Of a stretch of DNA of 64,000 nucleotides, positions 30,975-39,231 are shown piece after piece. The translations under genes were made by a program, and so were the position numbers. The DNA is from an uncultured Clostridia bacterium (GTDB lineage Bacteria; Bacillota; Clostridia; UBA1381): positions 1-64,000 of the forward strand of contig CANQJC010000005.1 in assembly GCA_947624165.1 (NCBI GenBank), in the 5' to 3' direction. Each line of letters opens with the position of its first letter. Position 1 is the first letter of the stretch. A model generated the notes under the pieces. It searched no databases. It saw only the letters and a list, made by a program, of their open reading frames with translations, and was not told the origin of the DNA.

Positions 30975-32273
30975 TTATTTTTTATCCTCGTCGCTTCGTT
31001 CTCTTTCCGCTTTCATGGCCTCCTCCTTGGGATCGCCCACGAAGGAAAGCTGCGCGAGAAGCGTCTCCCGCGCCGCGATGCCCTGAAGATTACGCACCAT
31101 CTGCGACACCTCCAGCTCGTTCACGGGCATATTTCTCGTAAAGGTCACGTCTACCCTGTGTATCGGAACGTATTCCATCGCGCCCTTGAGCGTGAGGAAG
31201 CTCACATAAAGCTCAAAACGCTTTTTGAGCGATTTCGAAAAATACCTTTCCTTGTTCCTCACGTGCTGCTCGAAGCCCATAAGCTTATATTTTATCGCCA
31301 CGCCCGACAGGTTGGACCCGAAGGTACGGTCGGACAGGTCCGGCACCATAGAGAAACGGTGTATGTCGGTTTTAAGCGCGTCCTTTAAGACCTCAACGTC
31401 GTTTTCCGACATGACTTTTGCCAGATACTGCGCCGTCGCGCCGTCATATCCCATGAGTATCCGCTCCTCTCGGAGCTTCTTTGCCTGATTGCTGTCCAGG
31501 TCTATTCCCGTGAGAAACAAAAACGCGTCGACAAATTGCTCCTTGTCGTTCACCCTGTCCGACTGAAGAATGTTATACGCGTCTATGAGCGGTATAAGCT
31601 GCTCGAAGTCGCCCTGACGTTCTTCGTTGTTCCTGTACTCTATCATCGGTAGCTTTCCGAAATAATGCCTTCTCTTGTCCGCAAGACGCATATTCGCAAA
31701 ACTGTCCCTGCCGCTTTCGTAGGTGTAAAGCATCGTATCGTCGCACACAAGACAGCACACTCCCGTAACTCCTCCGTTCAGGTCGCGCTTTTTGTAATAA
31801 TGTATGCCGCACAGCGGATTTTCGCCAACGCCCGCGCCGTACACGATGAAGGTGTTCGCGGGCGGGAGACACACGCTTTTCGGCGCGGACTCCTCGTCGG
31901 CGTAAATAAGCTCGTAAGCCCTGCCGAAGATACTCATCGTTTTTTCAAGCTCTGCGTCTATGCTCGCCATATCCTGAACATAAAAGCTGTTTTTGACCGC
32001 TTCGATGTCATAACCCTCGGAACAGGTGTAAGCGACGGGATTTCCGACAAGATAACTCTTTGCAATGTCCACAATATACTTTGCGTGATTGCAGACGATT
32101 TTATTATTGGCAATTTTATCGCTCGAACGTTTCCGCGAACAGATATCATGGCGGCCCGTGTAATAATCGAAAAGCCGGTTAAAACGTCCGCGTTCCAGCG
32201 AGTGACGCTCTATGAGCCGCGCAAGTATTTTTTCGTCGATCCCGTCCTTTAAAATTTCCTCGTCAATAACCAT
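30975..32273 (-). CDS. Phage portal protein (SPP1 gp6-like)
   Basis: YYTGRHDICSRKR...NNKIVCNHAKYIVDIAKSYLVGNPVAYTC; LSGVAIKYKLMGFEQ. Confidence 0.9.
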   Translation of the reverse strand: MVIDEEILKDGIDEKILARLIERHSLERGRFNRLFDYYTGRHDICSRKRSSDKIANNKIVCNHAKYIVDIAKSYLVGNPVAYTCSEGYDIEAVKNSFYVQDMASIDAELEKTMSIFGRAYELIYADEESAPKSVCLPPANTFIVYGAGVGENPLCGIHYYKKRDLNGGVTGVCCLVCDDTMLYTYESGRDSFANMRLADKRRHYFGKLPMIEYRNNEERQGDFEQLIPLIDAYNILQSDRVNDKEQFVDAFLFLTGIDLDSNQAKKLREERILMGYDGATAQYLAKVMSENDVEVLKDALKTDIHRFSMVPDLSDRTFGSNLSGVAIKYKLMGFEQHVRNKERYFSKSLKKRFELYVSFLTLKGAMEYVPIHRVDVTFTRNMPVNELEVSQMVRNLQGIAARETLLAQLSFVGDPKEEAMKAERERSDEDKK

Positions 32274-32295
32274 AACATTTCCTTTCTGTTACCTG

Positions 32296-33543
32296 CTATA
32301 TATTCAGGCAGCTTCTGTTTATTATTCTCGCTTTTCTCCTTTGTGCTTCGTCCTCGACGGCGTAGCGCACCGCGTCGATCGAATGATTGTTCCTGTCGGG
32401 ATAACACGATGTAAACTCACCGTCCGCGCCGCGCTCAAGCTCATATTCGCTGAACTCGCGCGCCGTGTTGGGGCAGCTCGACGGATCGATTACGATTTTT
32501 TCAAGACCTTGAAGGTACCGTATGCCGTGACTGACGCTGCCCCGACCCTTGCGCGCACCCCTGGCTCTGAGTCCCGCTTCGCGCAAATCGTTTATACTTT
32601 TCGGTTCCGCGCTGTCGCAGACGATCATTGTATCCGCGAACCCCTTGGAGAGTATCTCATCGGCGGCGCGGCTGTTTGTCATACCCCTCGCGTAGATCTC
32701 GTCGAAGATAAACAGGACGTTATTATGCAGACTGCACACAACGTAAGCGAAGGGGTCAGCCGCGAAGCCGAAGTCGATACCGCATCTTATTCTGTCAAAG
32801 GATTCTCTCTCACCGCGCGTGATCGGACGTATTTCGAGATTGCCGAAAATCTCCCCGCCCGTGCCTGTCGCCTCGCCGAGATACTCGTGTCTGTACCGTT
32901 CCGGATTTGCGTTTTTAAGATATTCCGCTTCCAGAAAAAACGGTTCTCCGAGCCACTCGCGCGGCACGTCGAGATAAGTGCTTTTATGGACGAGCGTATC
33001 GGGACGCTCCGTAAGCGTCTCGCGGTTTATCCAGTTGTTTCGGCGCGGCGGCGGGTTAAACGAATAAAATACCGTAAACTTTTCACCGCCGCGCATGACC
33101 GACTGGTTGATCGTGCGGATTTCGCTCATACCCCCGAATTCGTCCGCTTCCTCGTACCATATATATCTCATATACCCGCTCGTGACCTTGAGCGACTTGA
33201 GCTTATGCGGCTTGTCGGAGCCGCGGAACATGATTTTCTGACCGGTCTTTTTGAAAATCATTTCGGGAATACTCGGCTTAACGTCCCATAAATGCCCGAC
33301 GCCGAGCATTTCGATAGCCCATTCCGTCTGAGCGAAAACGCTGTCGCGCAGATGCGCGCCGACCTTACGCAGTATCAGCGCGTTCGCGTTCGGGTCCTTC
33401 ATTACCCCCAGCACAAGCTCGATGCTTGCAAAGCTCGATTTTGTGCTGCCGCGCCCGCCGCACAGCCAGATGTGCGTATAGTCGTCGAGTGAATTGTGAA
33501 CGCCGTAGAACGACGGCGCGATAAGCGCGTCAAGGCTCTTCAT
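32296..33543 (-). CDS. Terminase large subunit (PBSX-type)
   Basis: WLCGGRGSTKSSFASIEL Walker A; IWYEEADEF Walker B; CGIDFGFAADPFAYV nuclease domain. Confidence 0.93.
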   Translation of the reverse strand: MKSLDALIAPSFYGVHNSLDDYTHIWLCGGRGSTKSSFASIELVLGVMKDPNANALILRKVGAHLRDSVFAQTEWAIEMLGVGHLWDVKPSIPEMIFKKTGQKIMFRGSDKPHKLKSLKVTSGYMRYIWYEEADEFGGMSEIRTINQSVMRGGEKFTVFYSFNPPPRRNNWINRETLTERPDTLVHKSTYLDVPREWLGEPFFLEAEYLKNANPERYRHEYLGEATGTGGEIFGNLEIRPITRGERESFDRIRCGIDFGFAADPFAYVVCSLHNNVLFIFDEIYARGMTNSRAADEILSKGFADTMIVCDSAEPKSINDLREAGLRARGARKGRGSVSHGIRYLQGLEKIVIDPSSCPNTAREFSEYELERGADGEFTSCYPDRNNHSIDAVRYAVEDEAQRRKARIINRSCLNI

Positions 33544-33736
33544 TTTTCTTCTCCGCGATATTGTCGACGATTATGACGTCGCCGTTTTTTACGTTATGCG
33601 AATCGGTAAACATACCGTAATACCTTCCGAGAAGCTCCGCAGCCTTGAATGAATCCGCAAGACGGATATCGTCGTCGCCGCGCCGCATTATAAAGGTGAG
33701 AAAAGCGAGGATCTCATCTTCATTGGCTGTCTCCAT
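33530..33736 (-). CDS. Short terminase small-subunit-like protein (68 aa)
   Basis: Overlaps start of terL; DSFKAAELLGRYYGMFTD motif of small terminases; HTH N-terminus absent; RBS ggggtg. Confidence 0.65.
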   Translation of the reverse strand: METANEDEILAFLTFIMRRGDDDIRLADSFKAAELLGRYYGMFTDSHNVKNGDVIIVDNIAEKKNEEP

Positions 33737-33749
33737 ATCATCACCCCAA

Positions 33750-33956
33750 TCAAAACAGCACGTCGCATCTGTACAGACATTCGCTGCATCCCATACAGTC
33801 CTCGTCGTCGTTGAGATAATAATGATCCGGCTCATATGCTCCGCACACGGGACATCTTTGAACTTCGCGCTCGGAATAATAATCCTCCCCGTAGCGTCCC
33901 GTTCTGTCCGCTTCCATTACCAAAACCGCCAATGGGTCGTCGTTAGAGTAAATCAT
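33750..33956 (-). CDS. Small zinc-ribbon protein, first gene of phage-like operon
   Basis: CPVCGAYEPDHYYLNDDEDCMGCSEC. Confidence 0.65.
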   Translation of the reverse strand: MIYSNDDPLAVLVMEADRTGRYGEDYYSEREVQRCPVCGAYEPDHYYLNDDEDCMGCSECLYRCDVLF

Positions 33957-34027
33957 ACGCGCTCCTTTCTTATCTTTTGAATATCTTTATGTCATAAAAA
34001 TATACCGGTAATCTTTAAGACAAGACG

Positions 34028-34056
34028 ATTATATCATAAAAAGATACTTTTGTCAA
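34028..34056 (-). promoter_or_regulatory. Sigma-A promoter for phage-like operon: TTGACA-N17-TATAAT with operator-like motif in spacer
   Basis: Minus strand TTGACA AAAGTATCTTTTTATGA TATAAT. Confidence 0.88.
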
Positions 34057-34186
34057 TAAATAATTTCTTATTAAGATACAATTGTGATATTTATCAATTT
34101 TTCAGATACTTTTTTTAAAAAATTCTTGCAAAAAGTCTTTTTTTATGATACTATACTGTAAACAATAATATCACGGAGGGATTTTT

Positions 34187-34813
34187 ATGACCACGGGCGA
34201 GAGAATAAAGCGTTTGAGGAAAGAGCACAAGCTGACCCAGGAGGAGCTCGGCGCGAAGATAGGCGTAAAGAAGGCGGCGGTACAGAAGTACGAAAAGGGT
34301 ACGGTAAAAAATATAAAGCGCGACTCTCTTATAAAGCTGGCGCAGATTTTGGACACCACGCCCGAATATCTGCTCGGCTGGGAGGACACGCCGTCGAACG
34401 CCGAGCCGCTGGGCGAGGGAGAATACGTCATGATACCCGTGATAGGCAGGGTCGCGGCGGGAATACACTGTTTCGCGGAAAATAACGTTCTCGATTACGA
34501 GCCTGTTTTGCGGAGCGAGATATTGAGCGGCGAGCAGTATTCCTTCCTGCGCGTCGTCGGCGACAGTATGTACCCCGTTTTTATGGAGGGAGACCTTGTA
34601 CTCGTGCGCTGCCAGACGAGCGTCGACAGCGGCAGCTACGCCGTCGTCACGATAGACGGCGAGGACGGAGTGGTAAAACGCGTGGTATACGGAAACGACT
34701 ATATAGAGCTTCAGTCGATAAATCCGATGTACCCGCCGCGCCGCTTTGAGGGCGAAGACGTGCTGCGTATACGCGTATTCGGACTTGTAAAGGAAATAAA
34801 GCGAAAGTTTTGA
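34187..34813 (+). CDS. LexA/CI-like repressor: XRE HTH plus S24 autopeptidase
   Basis: RIKRLRKEHKLTQEELGAKIGVKKAAVQKYEKG; AAG cleavage site (GRVAAGIHC); VVGDSMYP catalytic Ser; VVKRV catalytic Lys. Confidence 0.93.
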   Translation: MTTGERIKRLRKEHKLTQEELGAKIGVKKAAVQKYEKGTVKNIKRDSLIKLAQILDTTPEYLLGWEDTPSNAEPLGEGEYVMIPVIGRVAAGIHCFAENNVLDYEPVLRSEILSGEQYSFLRVVGDSMYPVFMEGDLVLVRCQTSVDSGSYAVVTIDGEDGVVKRVVYGNDYIELQSINPMYPPRRFEGEDVLRIRVFGLVKEIKRKF

Positions 34814-34844
34814 TAAATAATTTGTAAAAAAGGAGCATAAAATA

Positions 34845-36095
34845 TTGTACCGATATAAAACACTGACAAACGGCATACGCGTCGTAGCCGAAAAAATCAA
34901 TTACCTCAAATCGGTTTCCATAGGTGTGTGGATAGGCAACGGCTCGCGCTTCGAAAACGCCGAGGTAAACGGCGTGTCTCACTTTATAGAGCATATGCTT
35001 TTCAAAGGGACGCAAAAGCGCAGCGCGGCGCGTATCGCCGGCGAAATAGACGCAATAGGCGGTCAGATAGACGCGTTCACCACGCGCGAATATACATGCT
35101 TTTGTACAAAGACCCTCGACTGCCACGCGGAGCTTGCCGCGGACATACTTTCCGATATGCTTTTTTCTTCGCGTCTGGACGCGGTCGACATGGACCTTGA
35201 GCGCGGAGTTATAGGCGAGGAAATACGTATGTACGAGGACGATCCGGACGAGCTTGTGTACGACCTCTCCTCGCTCGCGGTATGGGGCGACACGCCGATG
35301 GGCAGACCGATCCTCGGTACGCACGAGTCGCTCGCCGCCATAACGCCGGAAATAATGCGCGGTTACATGGATAAACATTACACATCTGCAAATACTATAA
35401 TATCCGTGGCGGGGAATTTCGACGACGCGCTTTTCGACTTGCTCGAAAAATATTTCGGCTCGCGCGCGATGTCGTCCGAAACGCCCGCCATACCCGAAGC
35501 ACGCTACACCGGCGGCGTAAATATTGCCCGCCGCAAGGAGATAGAGCAGGTGCAGCTCGTCGCGTCGTTTAACGGTATAGACGCAATGGACGAGAGCGTG
35601 TACAGCCTTCTCGTTTTCAACAACGTTTTCGGGTCGGGAATGTCGTCGCGTTTGTTTCAGAATATACGCGAAAAGCGCGGACTTGTGTATTCCATATACG
35701 CCGGACACAGCGCGTATACGGGCGCGGGCGTCTTCGATATATCCGCGGGAATGAACCCGAACAGCGTCGGCGAAGTCGCAAAGTTTATTTCGGAGGAAAT
35801 AAACGTTATAAAACGCGACAAGCTCACCGAAGAGGAGATACAAACGTCAAAAGAGCAGCTTAAAGGCAGCTACATACTGGCAAACGAAAGCACCGACGCG
35901 CGCATGCAGGGTGCCGGACGCTCTTTGCTTTTGGGAAAGCCGATATATTCGCCCGAGGAGACGCTCGGCAAAATAGACGCGGTCGACCTCGACAGCGTAT
36001 CGGAAATAATCGACAGAGTTCTTGACCCTTCGACGCTCAGCGTCGCGGCGGTCGGACCGATAGACAGCGCGGATAATTTGTTCGATTTGGCATAA
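34845..36095 (+). CDS. M16-family zinc peptidase (TTG start)
   Basis: GSRFENAEVNGVSHFIEHMLFKGT (HxxEH); RBS aaggag before TTG 34845. Confidence 0.93.
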   Translation: MYRYKTLTNGIRVVAEKINYLKSVSIGVWIGNGSRFENAEVNGVSHFIEHMLFKGTQKRSAARIAGEIDAIGGQIDAFTTREYTCFCTKTLDCHAELAADILSDMLFSSRLDAVDMDLERGVIGEEIRMYEDDPDELVYDLSSLAVWGDTPMGRPILGTHESLAAITPEIMRGYMDKHYTSANTIISVAGNFDDALFDLLEKYFGSRAMSSETPAIPEARYTGGVNIARRKEIEQVQLVASFNGIDAMDESVYSLLVFNNVFGSGMSSRLFQNIREKRGLVYSIYAGHSAYTGAGVFDISAGMNPNSVGEVAKFISEEINVIKRDKLTEEEIQTSKEQLKGSYILANESTDARMQGAGRSLLLGKPIYSPEETLGKIDAVDLDSVSEIIDRVLDPSTLSVAAVGPIDSADNLFDLA

Positions 36096-36296
36096 AGCGT
36101 GACAAAACGCGGGATATAGCGTATTCCCTCCGACGGAACGGAACGATATATCCTTGTGCCGCGCCGAATGACAAAACTCCGCGCTTTATCAAAAATTTAT
36201 ATAAATTTTTACCAAAACACTTGCATTTTTTTTATTTTTGTAATATCCTATACATAGTGGATTGCTATGTAAATTTACGGGAAAGGGTGAATAATC

Positions 36297-36548
36297 ATGG
36301 AATTTAACGAAACAATGAAAATTAACCTTGAGTTCGATAAAGAACAGGAGGTTAAGGAAGTCGTTTCAAAGGTGTACGAAGCTCTGAAAATCAAGGGCTA
36401 TGACCCCATCAGCCAAATCGTAGGCTATATCCTTTCGGGCGACCCCACCTACATAACAAGCTATAACGGCGCGAGGGGTCTTATAGTTAAAATAGAGCGT
36501 GACGAGCTTTTGGAGGAATTTGCCAAGACGTATATCAAAACGCTCTGA
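36297..36548 (+). CDS. IreB family regulatory phosphoprotein (UPF0297)
   Basis: [46 protein letters not shown]. Confidence 0.95.
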   Translation: MEFNETMKINLEFDKEQEVKEVVSKVYEALKIKGYDPISQIVGYILSGDPTYITSYNGARGLIVKIERDELLEEFAKTYIKTL

Positions 36549-36564
36549 TTTCTCGTGTTTGCGT

Positions 36565-36592
36565 GAAAAAGAGGCATAACGCCTCTTTTTTT
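36565..36592 (+). terminator. Rho-independent terminator
   Basis: AAAAAGAGGC-ataac-GCCTCTTTTTTT. Confidence 0.8.
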
Positions 36593-36653
36593 CTTTGACA
36601 GTACGACCGAAATATGATATAACTAAACGAAGAAGCGACGAAAGGAACATGAT

Positions 36654-37121
36654 ATGGACGAAAAATTCATGCGCGAAGCCGTCAGACAAGCGAAGATCGC
36701 GGCGTCGAAGGGCGAAACGCCGGTGGGCGCGGTCATAGTGCGCGGCGGCGAGATCATATCCCGCGGCTACAACAAGCGCGAGACCAAAAAAAACGCGCTC
36801 ATGCACGCCGAAATAACGGCTGTCGGCAGAGCGTGCGCCAAGCTCGGCGGCTGGAGACTTCCCGGCTGCGATATATACGTAACGCTCGAACCGTGTCCGA
36901 TGTGCGCGGGCGCGATAATAAACGCGCGGATAGAAAATTTGTATTTCGGCGCGTACGACCCAAAGGGCGGCTGCTGCGGCTCGGTAACGAACCTGTTCGC
37001 GGACGGCATGTTTAACCACCGCGTCAACGTCACGGGCGGCGTTATGGAGGAAGAGTGCGCGCGTGTGCTCTCGTCCTTTTTTAAAGCCCTGCGTGAGAAA
37101 AAAAGGAACGGCGGCCCGTAA
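36654..37121 (+). CDS. tadA: tRNA adenosine(34) deaminase
   Basis: MHAEITAV (HAE) and LEPCPMCAGAI (PCxxC). Confidence 0.95.
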   Translation: MDEKFMREAVRQAKIAASKGETPVGAVIVRGGEIISRGYNKRETKKNALMHAEITAVGRACAKLGGWRLPGCDIYVTLEPCPMCAGAIINARIENLYFGAYDPKGGCCGSVTNLFADGMFNHRVNVTGGVMEEECARVLSSFFKALREKKRNGGP

Positions 37122-37175
37122 CGCCGCCGCGCCCGCCAATATCCCGCGCTTTATTATTTATAAGAGGTAATACTT

Positions 37176-37838
37176 ATGAGAATGAGAAAAAAGAAAAATT
37201 GCGCCGCGCGTATGGAACGCTGCGCCGATATATTTGTGAGCGACCCCGCCGCGCTTCGCGGCGCGTGGAACGCGCGTTTCTCCAACGATAATCCGATACA
37301 TTTGGAAATAGGCTGCGGAAAGGGTAATTTTATCGTCGGTATGGCAAAAATGTACCCGAACGTTAATTTCATCGCAGCGGAAAAAGTCAGAGACGTTATA
37401 GTAATGGCTATGGAAAAAGCGAAGGAAGCGAAACTTACGAACGTGCTTTTTACCGATATGGACGCGGAGATCATCGAAAACGTCTTTGAAAAAGGGGAGA
37501 TCGAGCGCGTCTACCTCAATTTTTCCGACCCCTGGAAGAAAAACAAACAGGCGAAACGCCGCCTGACGCACAAACGCTTTCTCGACCGCTACAAGGCGGT
37601 CATGAAGGACGGCTCGTATATATGGTTCAAAACGGATAACCGCGCTCTGTTCGAGTTTTCCTTAAACTCCTTCGCCGCGGAGAATTTCAAAATGGAAAAT
37701 ATAAGCTTCGATCTGCATAATTCTTCGTTTGAAGGCAACGTCATGACCGAATACGAAAAACGTTTCTCCGACGCGGGTATGCCGATATACCGTCTCGAAG
37801 CCGTTTATCTCGGTTGGGAGGACAAGCGCGCCAAATGA
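37176..37838 (+). CDS. trmB: tRNA (guanine(46)-N7)-methyltransferase
   Basis: HLEIGCGKGNFIVGMA; LNFSDPWKKNKQAKRRLTH. Confidence 0.95.
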   Translation: MRMRKKKNCAARMERCADIFVSDPAALRGAWNARFSNDNPIHLEIGCGKGNFIVGMAKMYPNVNFIAAEKVRDVIVMAMEKAKEAKLTNVLFTDMDAEIIENVFEKGEIERVYLNFSDPWKKNKQAKRRLTHKRFLDRYKAVMKDGSYIWFKTDNRALFEFSLNSFAAENFKMENISFDLHNSSFEGNVMTEYEKRFSDAGMPIYRLEAVYLGWEDKRAK

Positions 37839-37960
37839 CGCCGTTTACGCGCGCGGCGCATATTTACACAAAAATAATGAATAAAACATCGCGGGATATT
37901 GACAAACTTCTTCATTAGTAATATAATTACGTCTGTATGAAAATGAAAAGAGGGAAAAAA

Positions 37961-39151
37961 ATGGACAACGATTTTTCAAAATACGGCTTCGCAACTCAGT
38001 GTATACATTCGGGAAACAAGCCGGACGCGGAGACGGGCGCGATCGAACGCCCCATAACAATGGCTAACAGTTACGTTCTTCCGTACGACCCCTCAAAGGT
38101 CAATTGGTCGAGCGCGGACGACGAAAAGCCTATTTATACGCGCAACGGCGGTGCGAACCAGATGTATCTTCAGGAAAGGCTCGCTCTTTTGGAGGGCGGC
38201 GAGGACGCAGTTGTTTTAGGCAGCGGCGTGGCGGCTCTTTCCGGCACGTTTTTCTCGCTTTTAAAAAGCGGCGACCATGTGGTTTTCTCGGACGTGACAT
38301 ATATCGCGGTATATCGTCTTTTGAACGAGCTTTTCAACAATAAATTCGAGGTGGAGACAACGATCGTCGATACCTCCGACCTCGACGCGGTAAGAAAAGC
38401 CGTGAGACCCAATACGAAACTTATACATATAGAATCCCCCGGAAACCCGACGCTTAAGATTTCCGATATAAGAGAAATAGCAAAAATCGCGCACGAAAAC
38501 AACGCGCTGCTGTCGGTCGATAATACCTTCTCCACGCCGTTCAATCAAAAACCGCTTGAACTGGGCGCGGATATCGTAATTGAAAGTCTGACAAAATATA
38601 TAAACGGTCACGGCGACGCGATGGGCGGCGCGGTGATTTCGACAAAGGAAATTATCGGACGGATAAAGTCTCAGGCGATGGTAAATCTGGGAGGAACAAT
38701 AAGCCCGTTCAACGCGTGGCTCATTATGCGCGGTTCGTCCACGCTCCCGCTGAGAATGAAGCAGCATAACGAGAACGGACAAAAGGTCGCGGAATATCTC
38801 GAAAGCCTTCCCTGCGTGACGTTTGTCGCGTACCCCGGACTGAAAAGCTTTAAAGGACACGAGATCGCAAAAAAGCAGATGAAGGGCTTCGGCGGTATGC
38901 TGTCCTTCGGCATAACGGGCGACCACGACAAGCATAATGAATTTGTCAGCCACCTGAAAATCATTACGTCCGCCGTATCGCTCGGACACGGCGCGAGCCT
39001 TATCGCCTTTCTGGGCGAGGACGACGAGCGTCAGTACCTGTTCCCGGACGAATTCAGCAACGGCTTCTTCCGCATGAGCATCGGTACGGAGGACGCGGAG
39101 GATATCATAGGCGATCTCGACCGCGCTTTCAGAGAGGTCGGACTGCTGTAA
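37961..39151 (+). CDS. Cys/Met metabolism PLP-dependent enzyme (trans-sulfuration family)
   Basis: LGSGVAALSGTF, DNTFSTPFNQKPLELGADIVIESLTKYINGHGD. Confidence 0.92.
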   Translation: MDNDFSKYGFATQCIHSGNKPDAETGAIERPITMANSYVLPYDPSKVNWSSADDEKPIYTRNGGANQMYLQERLALLEGGEDAVVLGSGVAALSGTFFSLLKSGDHVVFSDVTYIAVYRLLNELFNNKFEVETTIVDTSDLDAVRKAVRPNTKLIHIESPGNPTLKISDIREIAKIAHENNALLSVDNTFSTPFNQKPLELGADIVIESLTKYINGHGDAMGGAVISTKEIIGRIKSQAMVNLGGTISPFNAWLIMRGSSTLPLRMKQHNENGQKVAEYLESLPCVTFVAYPGLKSFKGHEIAKKQMKGFGGMLSFGITGDHDKHNEFVSHLKIITSAVSLGHGASLIAFLGEDDERQYLFPDEFSNGFFRMSIGTEDAEDIIGDLDRAFREVGLL

Positions 39152-39231
39152 TCAATTTAATGCTTTCGGCACGGCATACGCGTCGTATCGGAATCGGTTT
39201 AATAAATCAAATATATTTATGGAGGTAAATT

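Larger units (their letters stand above)
21699..34813. mobile_element. Compact phage-like head-tail-lysis operon plus divergent S24 repressor; no integrase or replication genes seen
   Basis: Contiguous minus-strand genes for terminase, portal, scaffold, capsid, connectors, tail, holin and amidase; divergent repressor; shared promoter region. Confidence 0.85.

Noticed and set aside
21600-34845. att direct repeats flanking the phage-like operon
   Set aside because: No convincing matching repeat seen by eye between about 21.6 kb and 34.8 kb; a computed search is needed.
34647-35843. 398-aa minus-strand ORF
   Set aside because: Antisense to the M16 peptidase, whose HxxEH frame is clearly the coding one.
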